Notes under the pieces: generated by a model
Seen by the model: the letters and a program-made list of their open reading frames with translations, nothing else
What the model was told of the DNA's origin: nothing
The model's database searches: none
Program-made: the position numbers and the translations under genes
Assembly (NCBI GenBank): GCA_043228905.1
Contig: JBHGNT010000005.1
Location: forward strand, 7,626,001-7,690,000
Direction: 5' to 3'
Length of the DNA: 64,000 nucleotides
Origin: Azolla caroliniana
Lineage: Eukaryota; Polypodiophyta
Part shown: positions 10,851-23,051 of the stretch, piece by piece
How positions within the stretch are numbered: the first letter of the stretch is position 1
Layout of the letters: each line of letters begins with the position of its first letter

Positions 10851-10868
10851 GTGAACGAAAAAAAATTT

Positions 10869-10932
10869 GTAGTGGTTGAACCCATGACCACCTAGTCTCC
10901 ATTGGGCAACCTTACCGATTGAGCTACATCCA
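10869..10932 (-). mobile_element. tRNA-derived SINE head (copy 1)
   Basis: On the minus strand the segment reads like a tRNA 5' half-to-T-arm: GGATGTAGCTCAATCGG carries a pol III A box (TAGCTCAATCGG) and CATGGGTTCAACC a B box. It matches 49027-49091 at 61 of 65 positions. It is followed by a run of T (after CTACAAA), which would stop pol III, and then directly by element B sequence. It lacks the body seen in copy 2. It could also be a tRNA pseudogene, but the second copy with a shared downstream flank argues for a SINE family. Confidence 0.65.
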
Positions 10933-11369
10933 TTTGAGCTCTCTCTCTCTCTCTCTAACACTCTCTTTCTTCATGAGGCATCAACAAATTCCTTTTTGAA
11001 TGCAACCTTTTTGCAACATCAACGTATCATGACATGGTGAAAGTGTGGAGGCTCACCCTTAACATATTATAACCTAACTATAGAACCGTATTCTTCGTTG
11101 AACAGAGAAACCACACACATAAATACATGTTTGAGCCCCTCATTTTTTCTATCATCCAAACCACTAGGGTAAGCTAATTATGACAAAGAGAGAAAGAAAC
11201 ATAGACAGACATGAGATTATTGTGAACTTAGTCAAGGTTATCGGGGTATGTATATCTCATTTAAAGGTTTTGATTGGACTAGAATTGATTATTAATGTTG
11301 ATGTGTTGGAAGCAAGACATGAGATCTATACTGTAGTTGGCATGTATATTGTGAATATAGATATTGGTC
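10933..11369. other. Intergenic, no gene seen
   Basis: Begins with a short (CT)n tract (10938-10957) followed by AT-rich sequence without a recognisable frame. At 11167-11190 it contains GGGTAAGCTAATTATGAC, which also occurs near the tail of SINE copy 2 (48915-48935, other strand) and, slightly changed, at 12055. It may be a SINE tail fragment. Confidence 0.4.
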
Positions 11370-11965
11370 AATAATTGGATGCCGATTTTGGAGGAGAGGT
11401 GTTTGGGAAAAAACCTAGTTGGCATGGTATTAGAAATGAAGTCTTACGAAATATGCTTGCATATTCTTCAGATTCCATTTGTCCAAATGTTTCAAGAATG
11501 TTCTGATACTAGTTTCATGTATAAGAGTTGGAAGGTACTCAAACTGATACCAAAGGTACCATCCCTTCAAATTTTTTACAATGGAGGCCTATTTCATTGA
11601 TGAGAGGCTTGTACAAAGTGTTTGCAAAGACGTTATACAACAGACTAAAGAAATATTTATCTCAAATTATTCATCTATCTCAATATGGTTTGATTGTATA
11701 ACAAAATATATTGCATAATGTATTGAATGTTCTGATGATAATTGTCAACATACACATCATGAAATGTATGGTGGGAAGCATACAAATTTACAATCATGGA
11801 AAAAGGCTATGTTAAGAAATTGAAATGCATTTTGATGTGGCGGTTTTGGATATTGCAACATGTGGAGATTATTTTCCCAAATTCATATTCAGAATTTTTA
11901 ATGGCTTTACAAGATGTCCCTCTACATACATAGGTAAAAATGACTAAGAAGTTGTAACAATGAGT
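11370..11965 (+). pseudogene. L1-type LINE reverse transcriptase fossil
   Basis: Read with frameshifts, the stretch gives KLIPKVPSLQ, then WRPISLMRGLYKVFAKTLYN, RLKKYLSQIIHLSQYGLIV, QNILHNVLNVLM, EKAY with WHFLM, and FPKFIFRIFNGF. This is the order of the conserved N-terminal blocks of plant L1-type RT (IPK, RPISL, the Q-G-F/L block, the EKAYD block). Several indels and a stop interrupt it. The catalytic YADD block is not found downstream, so the copy is truncated. Old, non-functional. Confidence 0.75.
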
Positions 11966-14900
11966 TATACATGCAATTAATATAATTGCGTGCTTTTATC
12001 TAGAGAGAGAAACTAGATGGATGTAGATGGGTAAACAGTCTAACAACTTATCATTGGGTAAGTTAATTATGATAAATAAAAAAGAGAGAAAGAGGGAGTT
12101 TTTTGTCAAGTTATATGGGATCATTTGTAGGAGAGTATCAAGATGAGCCATGGTTTGTGTTCCTACGGATTTCTCATCCATCAATAAACAAACAAAAGGT
12201 GTGACTCATCCATAAGCTATTAGGCAAATGTAATGTAAGATTTTGTTGGTATGCTTGTAAGAATTGCTAAAGGAAGAGAATGCATAATGCATGGGATATT
12301 TATTGCAAAGCACAATCTTTGTGGCAATTATTTCCGGGTATGATGCAATTTGGCAACAATGTATGACTATTCCTATTAGTAAAGCTTCATATCAATGAGG
12401 CTTTCACATCAAAATATCATAAAAAATGACATTAGAAATATTTTATCTTTCGAAACTTTAGATGTTTAGATGTTTTATCATTAAATGTTCAAGAGACATC
12501 ACACATTGGTTTGAAGAGAAAGAGAGAAGGATACTATCATTGAAAAAGATACATATTGCATTGCATTTTTGTATGTTTTTTGGGCTTTAAGGAATATATG
12601 ATGATTAAGTATCCAATGTGCATGAGTTTTGTTTGATGCTTATTGTATCCACTTTGCAAGAATGAATTATGATTCTCAATACATATCTTGGTTGTGCTTT
12701 GGCTTTAAAAACATGAACACGATATTTATTTATGTATGTCATTATCTTTGTGAGGTAGTTATGGTGATTTGTGTATATTTGCATACTTTTTATAGTAATG
12801 AAATGTATAACAATGTAGCATTATATAGAGCTTTTCATTTTTTAATTTTGTATGTCAAATGACATGTTAGTTTTTGCACTCTTGAGTCTTTTTCTTTTTC
12901 CAAAGAAAAAACTCCTTCCATTAGTTATAAAATTTTACATATGTATGAGATTAATATATACAAATCCGTGTAGGGACGCGATAGGTTCACCTTATGTGGA
13001 TGCCCACTGACTCAATAAAGGGGGAGGTCAACCATTACTGGATGAAGGCTAGTCGTTGTCTTTTAACTCCATCGTAGTCGCCCTTGAGGCCATCATATTG
13101 GCTTTTTAGAGTGGCTACAACTTCTTGTGTTATATGACATACATCTTTAAAAGATGCCTCTCAAAAAACTTTAATACTAACCCGTCAAATTTAGGCCCTA
13201 ATGCCCAATGTTGCAACATACAAATAAAAAATGGCTTTAGCAAGTAGGCATGCACGGAAATATGTGTCAGGTATCCTCCTTAATCGTTGTGCCATCTTGA
13301 ATGCATAGGTGTTTTAAATTCATTGCATAAATATTCAACATCCAAACTATTGCATGCAAAAGAAACACATGTTTTGTTAACCACTCAATCACACACCCAT
13401 TGTATACATATATATTGTGTGACAAATCTCTATTTTTTATTATTGTATGGTAGGAGGAAAACCAAGCCATTTGGGATACATTGATGAATTCTTTTCACAT
13501 CCCCATATCAACAATCAAGAATGAAGTTAGAGCAATTATGATTATATTGATTTGTTGGGATTGCTCAATTCAACAAAACAAATATCATTTTTATGAAAAT
13601 TATGAGAGTGTGAACTCAAATCAAGGTGGAACTGCAAGATGATATCTTCCAAATTGAGCCCATATAGAACAACATGGAAATCTTTCTGAGGGGTTGGAGC
13701 AAAAGATTCTCCATGCATGGCAATATTATATCCACTACACAAAAATGAAAGTGTAAGATATTTTCTAAATTGAGATGGATTGAATGAAAGACATTCTCCA
13801 AGGTTGTTTATGATACTATTATCTTGACTTATGTAGAATCCAAGAACATTTCAGCAATGTAGAGCATCATTCTTGTCATCACCAATGTTGTCATAGTCAT
13901 CATTAGCATCATCTAGTTGTTGATTGTTAGCATTATTCTTTTGTAATGTTTGTATGTCTTTCCTACATAAAGTCAAGTCATATTATCAAAACATTGCAAT
14001 GATGTGTGCCTACTCTCATACAATCTTCTAGTATAGCCATGAATATCAACTCAAAATCACCACAAAGTGGATTCAAAGGCAAATTTGCTTAAGGAGTTTC
14101 ATGAATAAAATGAAAGAAGAGTGGATAGATGGAAACCCAAGCATTATATACAAACATGTGTATTAGAAGGAATAAATGAACACCACAAATGTCTCATATC
14201 AACGTGTGGTGTTATCTGGGGTTGACTATCTGTGCAGAGGAGTCATTTCGTATAGTTTTATGACAATGTGACGATGGTATCTCCTATGGAATAACGAATA
14301 CTACTGGGTAGATGGTGTGCACCTTTAGCAAATAAGAGGAGGTGTGCTTATATGGGTAGTGAAACGAAATATTTGCATATTCGCATACAAGATGATATTG
14401 TTACAAAGGCTTGTATGAGATTCATAAGTTTGCTCAAATTTAAGTTACTCTTTGAAGTCATTACAAAATCAAGGAACTTGATAGAGATTTACACCAGTAG
14501 TGCATGAGACAATAAACTTGTGAAATTTGTTACTACATGAAAGCATTGTGCTATGCGTTTTGATACATTAAAACATGATCGAGGTGTGTGTTATTAGGAG
14601 GTTCTACTATTTGAACATGATAGCTAAACATTTGAATATACAAGTGGAGATATACATGATAGGTACACATTTGAATATACATTACTCAAAGAATTTGAGG
14701 TATGTAGAGATAGATGTACATGGTCCAAAGAGTACAACCGAATTTATGATTTTTTACGGTTACTAACTTCAGGCTGTTATTTGTATGCTTGTAGGCCTTA
14801 GCTTCTACAACATTCACATCTTACAAATAATACATGTATATCAAGGCGATCTGGTCTTCGCAGGAAGCAATAATGAAAGAATTGAGCATGTTGGATTTAT

Positions 14901-15050
14901 TAGTGAGAATATTTGACAATCACCTTGTAGATATCTCAAGGAAACAACCAGAATCCTCAATGAGCAAATGAATGAGAGTATAAAAGCATCGTAAGTCCTC
15001 GAGAAACTAACGCAAAACACTCATCGTATGCACCGGAGAAAACGTTTGTA
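11966..15050. other. AT-rich intergenic DNA, largely anonymous
   Basis: No gene is recognised. The short open frames (for example at 12629-12862 and 14575-14766) have no motif and are likely chance. Near 14835-14890 one frame reads VYQGDLVFAGSNNERIEH, which resembles the YVDDLVFAG block of Copia RT with the catalytic residues altered; this is too short to call an element. At 12010-12090 there is a SINE-like fragment (TGGATGTAG... and GGGTAAGTTAATTATGA). Confidence 0.4.
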
Positions 15051-15151
15051 TAGCTTTGCTTGGTAAATGAAACTGCGTTGAGAAACACGTTGGATGGCTC
15101 GATGTCCCGAGAGGAAATGGACAAGAGAGAAGGGGGGATTCGGCCGGGAGC

Positions 15152-18100
15152 CTATACATTGCCTCGAGTTTCAATGAGATCTTGGATGTGCTTAACGATT
15201 TCTACCATGTGTGGCCTCTTATCAGGGGAAGGAGAGACACAAGGCAAGGCGATACGGAGGAGGCCGAGAACCTCGTCGTACAACACATCGTTCTCATGGG
15301 TAAACTTCTCTTGGATCCACGGATCCACGGCCTCCACGTCCCGGGCACAAGATTTGACCCACTCGGGCAAAAGCACGCCGCCTTCCTCCGGAAACAACTT
15401 CATCGGGGACTTCCCTGTGATTAGCTCTAGGAGCAAAACCCCGAAAGAGTACACATCCCCCTTGTAAGTCATCATTTTCCCATCCGATGCGACCTCTGGT
15501 GGCGTGTAGCCATTCGGGCTCGCACCGGAGGCCCCCACCTCCTCGGACTTGGCCGGGGCGAGCTTCTGTAATAGGCCGTAATCACTCCATCTCGCCACCC
15601 CCTCCTTATCCAAGTGAACATTCATGGATTTGATGTTACCATGTACCACTTTCTTGCTATGCAAAAACACAAGCCCCTTCGCCGCCCCCGATGCGATTGC
15701 CAATCTTGCCTCCCACTCTATCTGTCCTTTGTTGTTCCCTGTGGATCCCAATTTCTTTTTCATGTTAGAAACCTTAACTTCGCCCACATCCTCATGTCAC
15801 TTAATTTAAACATGTTAAGCCAATCCAACCATTCCTATTTCATCAAATGCATCAGTTTTTCTTCTAGAATGGAATATATGATGATCTATCATTATCATAC
15901 AGTTAACAGAATGGCACCTAAATCTGATCTGACGAGAAAAAAGGGATTATGCGGAAAAATATGATACAATGGCTCTTGTTTATGAATGTATTGGTATACA
16001 AGGAAAAATCAAATTAGTGGGCATGTCTCGTCTTTAACCACAATTATGCAAAACGTTGTGGTTAACTTAAATTGGTTGTGTCTCCTAATGATGCATGGAT
16101 CCTGGTTAAGTGCAGTCCTAATTATGCATGGTTATGCACAGGTTTAGCTCAAGTTTCTCTAGCCCTCTCACTATGCATGCATTTTAGATGTTTTCATTCG
16201 TTCCCATAGTTTTGTCTACCCCTACGTGTGTGTTCGAAAAAGCCAAGAGATTTTTGTGTTTAATAAGGCAGTGTTAAAAACGTGAGAGATTGAGTGGAGC
16301 AGAGTTTTGAGTTTTGTCTCCAGTTGAGTATGCGCCAGAGATTTATTGAAAAACAAAAGTGGCAAGAAAGTCGGAGATTGAATGAATAGAGCTTAAAAGA
16401 CAGAGATTGAATGAAAACAGAGCGTTGAGAAGCCAGAGCACATTGAGTTTAAGCATTCAAAGTTGATTGGAATCAGTGTTCAGATGGTCAGAAGATTTGC
16501 TTAGAAAACAGCGCTACAAAGACAGAGATTGAATGTGTATCAGGGATGATGATTGAAAAAAACATAGTTTTGAGAAGCCAGAAATTGCAGAGAAGATGAT
16601 TGAAAACCCTAATTTTGAGCAGCCAAGACATTTCATATGGATAATAATCAGTGAGGACGATTAAAAAGCACAGTAAGTTTCGAAGAAGTCATTGAACATG
16701 CATTAGGGGTTGATTGAAAACACAGTGTTAAGAAAGTCAGAAAAAAGCTTCAGAAAAGCAGTGCTAAAAAGACAGAGACTGAATATGTATATCGAAGAGA
16801 TCCAATAGAGCTTTACCATGAAGCAATGAGAACAAACTCCCTTGAGGCATATAATCAGAGATGATAAGCTTTTCGTTCTTGGTGAAGAAGAAAGCTCGCA
16901 CAGGAACAAGATTCGGATGTCTGAGTCTACCCACACTCTCCACGGCCCTCTTACAAGAAGCTTCATCATCCATGTCCCTACCGATTTGTCTCAGTCTCTT
17001 CACAGCAAGAGTTAGGCCGTCGCTCATGGTGGCCTTATACACTGCACCTAATCCTCCTTTCCCTAAAACCTCTGCAGAAGCACGAAGCAGGTCTTCAAGA
17101 TCGTAGTTTGGTTTTTCATCGTCTCCAATGAAAGTAAGCTTGTTCAGGGCTCGCTGGCCATTACTATTTTTATCCTGACCATCGCCATCGCTGATTGCTG
17201 CTCTTTCTACTGCTTCGTGCTTGTAAATCGTGGTCTTGCTCATGTTTGGATTGTTAACTATATATCTCGATTCGAACTTATCCCTTCCTCCTGCGTACGG
17301 ATCCGATCCTTGCATCCGATTCTGCCTTGATCTCCTCCTTACCCAGAGAAGCAAGCATAGAACGAAAAACAACGCTGCTCCAGCCACAGATCCTACCACA
17401 ATCGCAGCAATGGCTCCTGCAGTGAGCTTTCTTTTAGAAGATGGTGGCGATGGTGGCGGCGACGTCTGTGATACGGGTGAGGATGGAGACGGAGCTTGAT
17501 ATGGAGAAGGAGAAGGAGAAGTAGAAGGACTATTTACGCATGGTGTTTGTACTGGCGATCCACACAGTTCGCTGTTTCCTGTGAAGCTTTCCTCTCCAAA
17601 TCGTGCCAAATATGAAGGGATCGGTCCACTTAGATTGTTTCCTGCAACGCTGAAGTTCTGAAGATTCAAGGCTATATCAGAAAGATATGGAATGGAGCCA
17701 GAAAGATCATTCTCCTGCAGCCGAAGAAGCCGCAGCTGCGTTAAGTTGTTCAGTGAGGGAGGAATGGAGCCATTAAAGCTATTAAACGAGAGATCAACAC
17801 GACGCAGGAGAGGCCACACAGAGAAATTGGCGGGTAGGGGACCTGAAAAGTCGTTGTTAAAGAGGGAAAGCTCTCGGAGGGAGACACAGTTTGTGAGGTC
17901 CGATGGGATGTTCTGGAGATGGTTATGGTGAAGACTCAGAACTCGTAAAGCGTGGAGCTTCCCGAGTGTTCCTGCAGGGATGGGACCATAGAGGCTGCGT
18001 CCAGGAAGACGAACTGCCAGAATTCTCGTCGTGTTCTGATCATAATCATCTGCACCGCAAGTTACCCCTACCCATGAAACGCAGGCATCGCTTGTGTTTT

Positions 18101-18275
18101 GCCATGAGGAGAGAGACCTTGCGTTGATGAGATTCGCTTTGAATGCGAGGAGGGCGGATGCATCCTCCTGGAGGCTTGCTATGGCGCAATGATCAGAAAG
18201 GAGTAGGATGAAGAGGAAGGAGAAGGAGAATAGGGTGGAGAAGTTGGAGCGATGGAAGGCTGGTGAAGGAACCAT
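15152..18275 (-). CDS. LRR receptor-like (pseudo)kinase, LRR-III type
   Basis: Two exons: 18275-16817 and 15738-15152, joined GT-AG in phase 1 (LLHG split), giving 681 residues, normal for the family. A signal peptide (1-34), LRR N-terminal cap (SLQEDASALLAFKA), about five LRRs (85-235) ending FTGNSELCGSP, a Pro/Ser-rich stalk (248-280), a membrane segment (about 287-311) and a kinase domain (402-670) follow in order. The Gly loop is GKGGLGAVYKA and Lys426 is in AVK, but the HRD motif is HGN (519-521), so the catalytic Asp is Asn; DYG (539-541) replaces DFG. It is therefore probably a plasma-membrane pseudokinase that relays signals by binding partners. The Met at 18275 is chosen over an in-frame Met at 18323 because it has a strong context (GCCATGG) and gives a clean signal peptide, while the upstream Met overlaps a TATA-like CTTTATATG. 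Confidence 0.9.
15739..16816 (-). other. Intron of the receptor kinase gene
   Basis: The donor is CATG|GTAAAG (GT at 16816-16815) and the acceptor CCACAG|GG (AG at 15740-15739). The 1078-bp intron falls in the kinase domain after the hinge (SLFSLLHG), the usual position of the single intron in this receptor class. Its donor-side half (16280-16800) is internally repetitive: the plus-strand phrase AAGACAGAGATTGAATG and close variants recur at irregular spacing. No gene is seen inside. Confidence 0.85.
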
Positions 18276-18343
18276 GGCTGCTGGGGGCCATCCGAGCGCA
18301 AACATATAATAAGTGGGAGGCATATAAAGGCGCCCAGGGGCGG

Positions 18344-18790
18344 GGAGATGGAGATGGAGATGGAGATGGAGCGGATTAAGCAGCAGGTATGGGCGTATGA
18401 ATCACAGAAATTGGAAGAAGAAGAAGAAGAAGAAGAAGAAGAAGAAGAAGAAGAAGAAGAAGAAGAAGAAGACGAAGAAGTTATTGATGAGGAAAACAGA
18501 CGATGGAGATGGAGATGGAGCGGATTAAGCAGCAGGTATGGGCGTATGAATCACAGAAATTGGAAGAAGAAGAAGAAGTTATTGGTGAGGAAAACAGAGG
18601 ATGGAGATGGAGATGGAGCGGATTAAGCAGCAGCGGGTATGCGCGTATGAATCACAGAAATTGGAAGAAGAAGAAGAAGAAGAAGAAGAAGAAGAAGAAA
18701 TTATTGGGGAGGAAAACAGAGGATGGAGATGGAGATGGAGATGGAGATGGAGATGGAGAATCTGAGAGAGAGAGAGAGAGAGAGAATTAA
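18344..18790. repeat. Compound minisatellite upstream of the receptor kinase
   Basis: A unit made of (GGAGAT)n, a fixed segment (GCGGATTAAGCAGCAG...CACAGAAATTGG), an (AAG)n tract and GAGGAAAACAGA is repeated: units start at 18344, 18501, 18599 and a partial one at 18719, which ends in (GA)n. Unit length varies from about 98 to 157 bp, mainly through the (AAG)n tract (longest 18415-18479). On the gene's strand this is a long pyrimidine-rich stretch directly upstream of the start codon. The acidic open frames across it are repeat translation, not genes. Confidence 0.92.
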
Positions 18791-18879
18791 GCAGCAGAGG
18801 GTTTGGTGAGAGTGTCAAAACTTCTTCTTCTTCTTGCAGGTTTGATTAGTATGAGAAGAGAGAGAGAGAGATAGAGATC

Positions 18880-19230
18880 CTCACGCGGTAAGGAAGCATA
18901 GCCTTGACTCTCTCTCTCTCTCTCTCTCTTCAGTCAATATTTGAACTTATTTATGTATGTATGTATAAATTTTGGTTCCCCATTCCATTCATTTGTGTGT
19001 GTGTGTGTGCGCGCGCGTGTTGGTGTTATAATTTTATGAATTCAAAGTTTGACGAACAACAAAAGAATGGAGAAGGAAGTTAGGCCAGAGTTTCTTCTAG
19101 AATAATATGTATGTAATAATAATCATACATTATCACATCCACCCAACCAAAAAGAACACACGCCATTACCATATACATACATACATACATACATACATAC
19201 ATACATACATACATACATACTAGAAAATGA
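18880..19230. repeat. Cluster of simple repeats
   Basis: Contains (CT)n at 18908-18929, (GT)n running into (GC)n at about 18993-19018 and (CATA)n at 19168-19221. No coding frame other than repeat translation. Confidence 0.9.
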
Positions 19231-20163
19231 TCACCGTCCCCCCCCATGCCCCGCCTTTTGTTTTGGAGGGGGGAAGGGGTTGAACCCAAATGTATGAACC
19301 ATACGTACCATACGTGCAGTTTTCTCGAGTATGGTTAACACCCCTTCGAAGTATGGTAAATACCATACTTTTTGTGTATTCATTATTTATTATAACGTAA
19401 AAAAAAAAAGTTTAAGGTAAAAAAGTGTAAACAAAAAAACGAGAGTTTAAGGTAAAAAGTGTTTGAAAAAAAAAAAAACGTAAGAATGTTGTGATAACAT
19501 ACGCATTCGTTTTGCATTCTTATGAACAAGAATGTTTGCCCATGCATTCACGAGTATATTACGTACTATGGGTTGGACTATAACCTCAAATGAGTGAATG
19601 CAGCTCCATGACAACCGCACAATAATCTAACTAATACCTACTTTGTCATCCCGTTCACAACCCGTCCACAATAATGTGTAGAACGCTACCCCTTCCCCTT
19701 CATCCTCTCCTTTTTTTCCCGAGTATGTCATCATGCATTGGCATTGCGCAAAGAAAGAAAGAAAAGGAAAGGACAAACAAAAAAAAAGCCTCGTTCCGCG
19801 GACGAACCCGTTGACGCGCCTGCCATGGAGCAAAATGTGATGGTGTCCCCATCTTCCAATCCCTTTCTCTTTCTTCCTTTTCTTTGTTCTAAGTCTTCCA
19901 CCCGTTCCAATTCCAAAGCGGGAATTCAGTTTTTTATGTCCACACCTCGCAAAAGGGAAAGAGGGGTTAACCCTCTCGTTGGGAAGCTAAAATATTACTA
20001 AATTTTCATTCAATTCAAGCAAACCATCTATCCTCCTCCATGACATTACATGTGGCTCATATCGAATAATATATGATTAATATAATTCAATATAGATAGA
20101 TTTCTTCATGATGAAAGATTAATAATTCTTAATAATCATCGCACATCTATTTCATACAAATTT

Positions 20164-20207
<44 letters not shown>

Positions 20208-20829
20208 GTTTATGGTCCATGAGGAAGCCAAAATTGACCTATGGGACTGAATAAACATATCATATTCTATGTGACATGAGCCTTGTAAAAACACTTTATC
20301 TGAAAATAATTTGCACACACACATGTGCTCACTCCTCTTGGTAGGGACTTTGAGTATGACACTAAAATGATCATTCCCATCTAACAAGTCATCATTCTTC
20401 CTGTGAATTATGTTATATTTTGAGCATGAAGGAAGTAAGTGATATTTATCTTCTACAAGGTTTTCCTTTCCACCTACCTTGCAATATCGTTATACTAGGC
20501 CGATGATGGCATGATTCCACCACAACACCTAACTACTGTGAGTGACTTGGAAGAAGTGCAAAGGGCTCCTTCAGAGCCAAGGCTCATGGTGGGGTAGTAA
20601 GATGTAGAGGAATATGTTTCAACAAACATATTTAGACGTTTTTTGCCTTGTATCGGGCTAAGCATTGAGGGTTGACATTTTGCAAAATAATATATTCCAA
20701 ATTTGACATTTTAATATCTTGTCACATCATCCTTAGTGCCTCTAATAATCTATCCTTGATGATCAAATACTTCATAGCATCACCTAAGAGCTCAATTAGA
20801 TCTTTTATTCCCCATTTACTCTCTCTTTT

Positions 20830-20875
<46 letters not shown>

Positions 20876-21834
20876 TTCACATCATTTGGGAGAAACTACA
20901 TAGGATCCTAGAAGTAACGCAAAGCTACTCATCTCCTTCCTTATATAAGGAGTCTAGAAAGAAGAGAACATGAAACACTATAATCTCATATACTTTGTTG
21001 GACTTAAGTAAAAGAGTAAGATATAAATCAATGGAAAATTTCATTAGGAGGACCCCATCATCATAACATGAGAGATATAATGTTCTTGATCTTGCAGAAT
21101 TTCACAAATATGTACCTATAGTTATTGACTTCTGTGCCTATAATCTAATATTTTATTATATTGCTTGACAATCATGTCCCGTGTCATAAATGTTTATTTG
21201 TGATACAAAAATTTTACCAAAGGAGATTTTGTTTTGGAAGAAAGAAAGATAAGCAAGCAGGTAAAGTATTCTCTTTTGCTTTCTTTGTTCAATAAGATTT
21301 TGGAGACCTCATTTGATGCTTGAAAAGGCATCTGCAACAAACCTATTCTTTTCAGGTCATGATGGATCAATGTCCAAATTTGGTTGAAATCACGCCCATT
21401 GTAAAACATTTTGCCGATTTAAATTGGTAAAAAGAAATTTTTGCCCACAAATGACATGTGTATGCTAACGAAGTGTTTGTCACAATGAAGGGTTAATCTT
21501 TAATTTTTTGTTCTTTTGACAAAAGCTTCTATAAAGTTGTTTATTAATTTATAGGACAATAATATAAGGGCTTTCTATTGACATGGAAGGTTTTTGATAT
21601 TTTTAAATGGTTTATCTTAAGATTTAAGAGAATTGTCTCTATTTGTGTCTCTCAACTCCTATGATGTGATTCAAAGTTTACAAGTTGCAAACTCTACAAT
21701 TAAGAACATGTAAGTGTTGACAATGTTGTTTTATTTTGATAATTAGTTTGTTTATAATAGTGGATTAAAACGTTTGTACGTGGGTATAAACAATATTAAT
21801 AAGATGTCGGCTTCTCTAGACATGTTTATCTTCA
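19231..21834. other. AT-rich intergenic DNA
   Basis: No gene recognised. Contains a short cluster of ATACGTACCATACGT-type repeats near 19295-19370, and (GA)n tracts at 20170-20202 and 20831-20871. The open frames here are short or are repeat translation. Confidence 0.6.
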
Positions 21835-22744
21835 AAAATATGGACATGCCGACAAATATGACCGCAAGATAATGATGTGTTTATGGCTTATTGCACATAG
21901 AGCCTTGCCGGTAGGGACGTGGGGTAAAGGCCCCAATGTAGACCCTCGATGTACTGCATGTGGACAGATAGAAAGCATCTCCCATTGTCTATGGGAATGT
22001 CGTGATGCAATGGTTGTATGGGGAAGGGCACTTCGTTTGCTTTGCCATGCCTCTAGTTCGTTCACCCTCAACTGGGGACATGCTTGTTGGATGTCTCTTG
22101 ACGTTGATGTGGCGACATACGATAGCACATGCAATGCTAAGTACAGAGGGGAGAATGGCATTGTTCGGCTGATCCTTGACAACGGGGTACCTACAACTTG
22201 TGTACAGAATCAAAAACTTGAAGATCTTTGGATGTTGCTTGCCCCCATCACTATATGGCATATATGGACAGCAAGGTGTACCAGGGTATTTTCCGCACAC
22301 AAACGCCCTCCAGCTGAATCAATTAAGCTAATTTGGCACACACTCATAACTACACTAAGAGCTCAATATGAGCGGATTAATGGTACTAATGATGCTGCAG
22401 ACCTAATGAGGCTGAATTTTCGAAAAAGATGGTGTACGACACCGATGGCCGCAGCAAATGGAATGGATATACTATGGAAGTATGATGTACCCAGATGGTT
22501 GTTTCCCCCTCCCATTAGTTGAACGAGGGGCGTGAAAGACATGGCAAGTGGGATAGTGACGGTAGGTGATGTATTTGTAAGGATGGCTTGAGTCATATGT
22601 AAAAGTGTAAGATAAATAAGTGAGATCTCTCGTATGTAGGCTAGCATAATCTTGGCACGGCCTACCTGAGAAAGGGATCGTGTTCATGTATATTTTAACT
22701 AATGGAGTATATTCTTTTTTGGAAAAAAAAAATATGGACATGCC
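21835..22744 (+). mobile_element. 5'-truncated LINE insertion with target-site duplication
   Basis: The sequence AAAATATGGACATGCC occurs at 21835-21850 and again at 22729-22744, a perfect 16-bp target-site duplication. Between them lies a LINE 3' end: the 216-codon frame 21872-22522 carries the zinc-binding RT C-terminal domain (IAHRALPVGTWGKG, CTACGQIESISHCLWECRDA) and a conserved tail (ITIWHIWTARCTRVF), then about 200 bp of 3' untranslated sequence and a poly(A) run that merges with the duplication. The RT core is missing through 5' truncation during insertion. This is a textbook target-primed insertion. Confidence 0.92.
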
Positions 22745-23051
22745 AAAAGGACAAATCCAAGTTAAGCTCGTTGGAAATAAAATAAATAGTCCATCATTGA
22801 CAAAGCTATCATCTTAAGAGAAGTCAAAAAATTGCACGGACTTTCATTCATTTTCATGCATTTGTGGGAGTTTTTTTTTTCTTCAAAGATTAGTATTAAG
22901 AAAAAACATGTGAATGCTACAACTTAAGCTTGTATGCCCAAAAGCTTACAATTTTCCTGTACAATGATATACGATAATCCTAAGACCAAAGCTAGAACTT
23001 TGTAAAAGGTATTGAAATTTATTGTTGCATTATGCTATGCTTCACTGATAT
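22745..23051. other. Intergenic, no gene seen
   Basis: AT-rich, with a T run near 22869. No recognisable frame or repeat. Confidence 0.5.

Larger units (their letters stand above)
7390..10868 (-). mobile_element. Chromovirus element B, truncated and decayed
   Basis: A Ty3/gypsy element of the same family as F (35484-42493), read on the minus strand. Order from the right: end of protease/linker, RT (10332-10830 and 9901-10330), RNase H (8970-9470), integrase (7860-8960) and a chromodomain remnant (about 7494-7600, reading KEIRLFKIKWMDKPIDDATW, which matches F). Gag and the 5' LTR are absent, and the right edge coincides with a SINE head at 10869. A solo LTR (9476-9890) interrupts it between RT and RNase H. 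No LTR of its own is certain; the left edge abuts the LTR assigned to A, so A probably inserted into the 3' end of B. Confidence 0.85.

Noticed and set aside
10869-10932. Functional tRNA gene
   Set aside because: The anticodon arm does not fold well, the 3' acceptor strand is missing, and a second copy with a non-tRNA body exists, so a SINE head is more likely.
18348-18790. Glu/Lys-rich open frames across the minisatellite
   Set aside because: They are translations of (AAG)n and (GGAGAT)n repeats; no start context or motif, and they overlap the kinase gene's upstream region.
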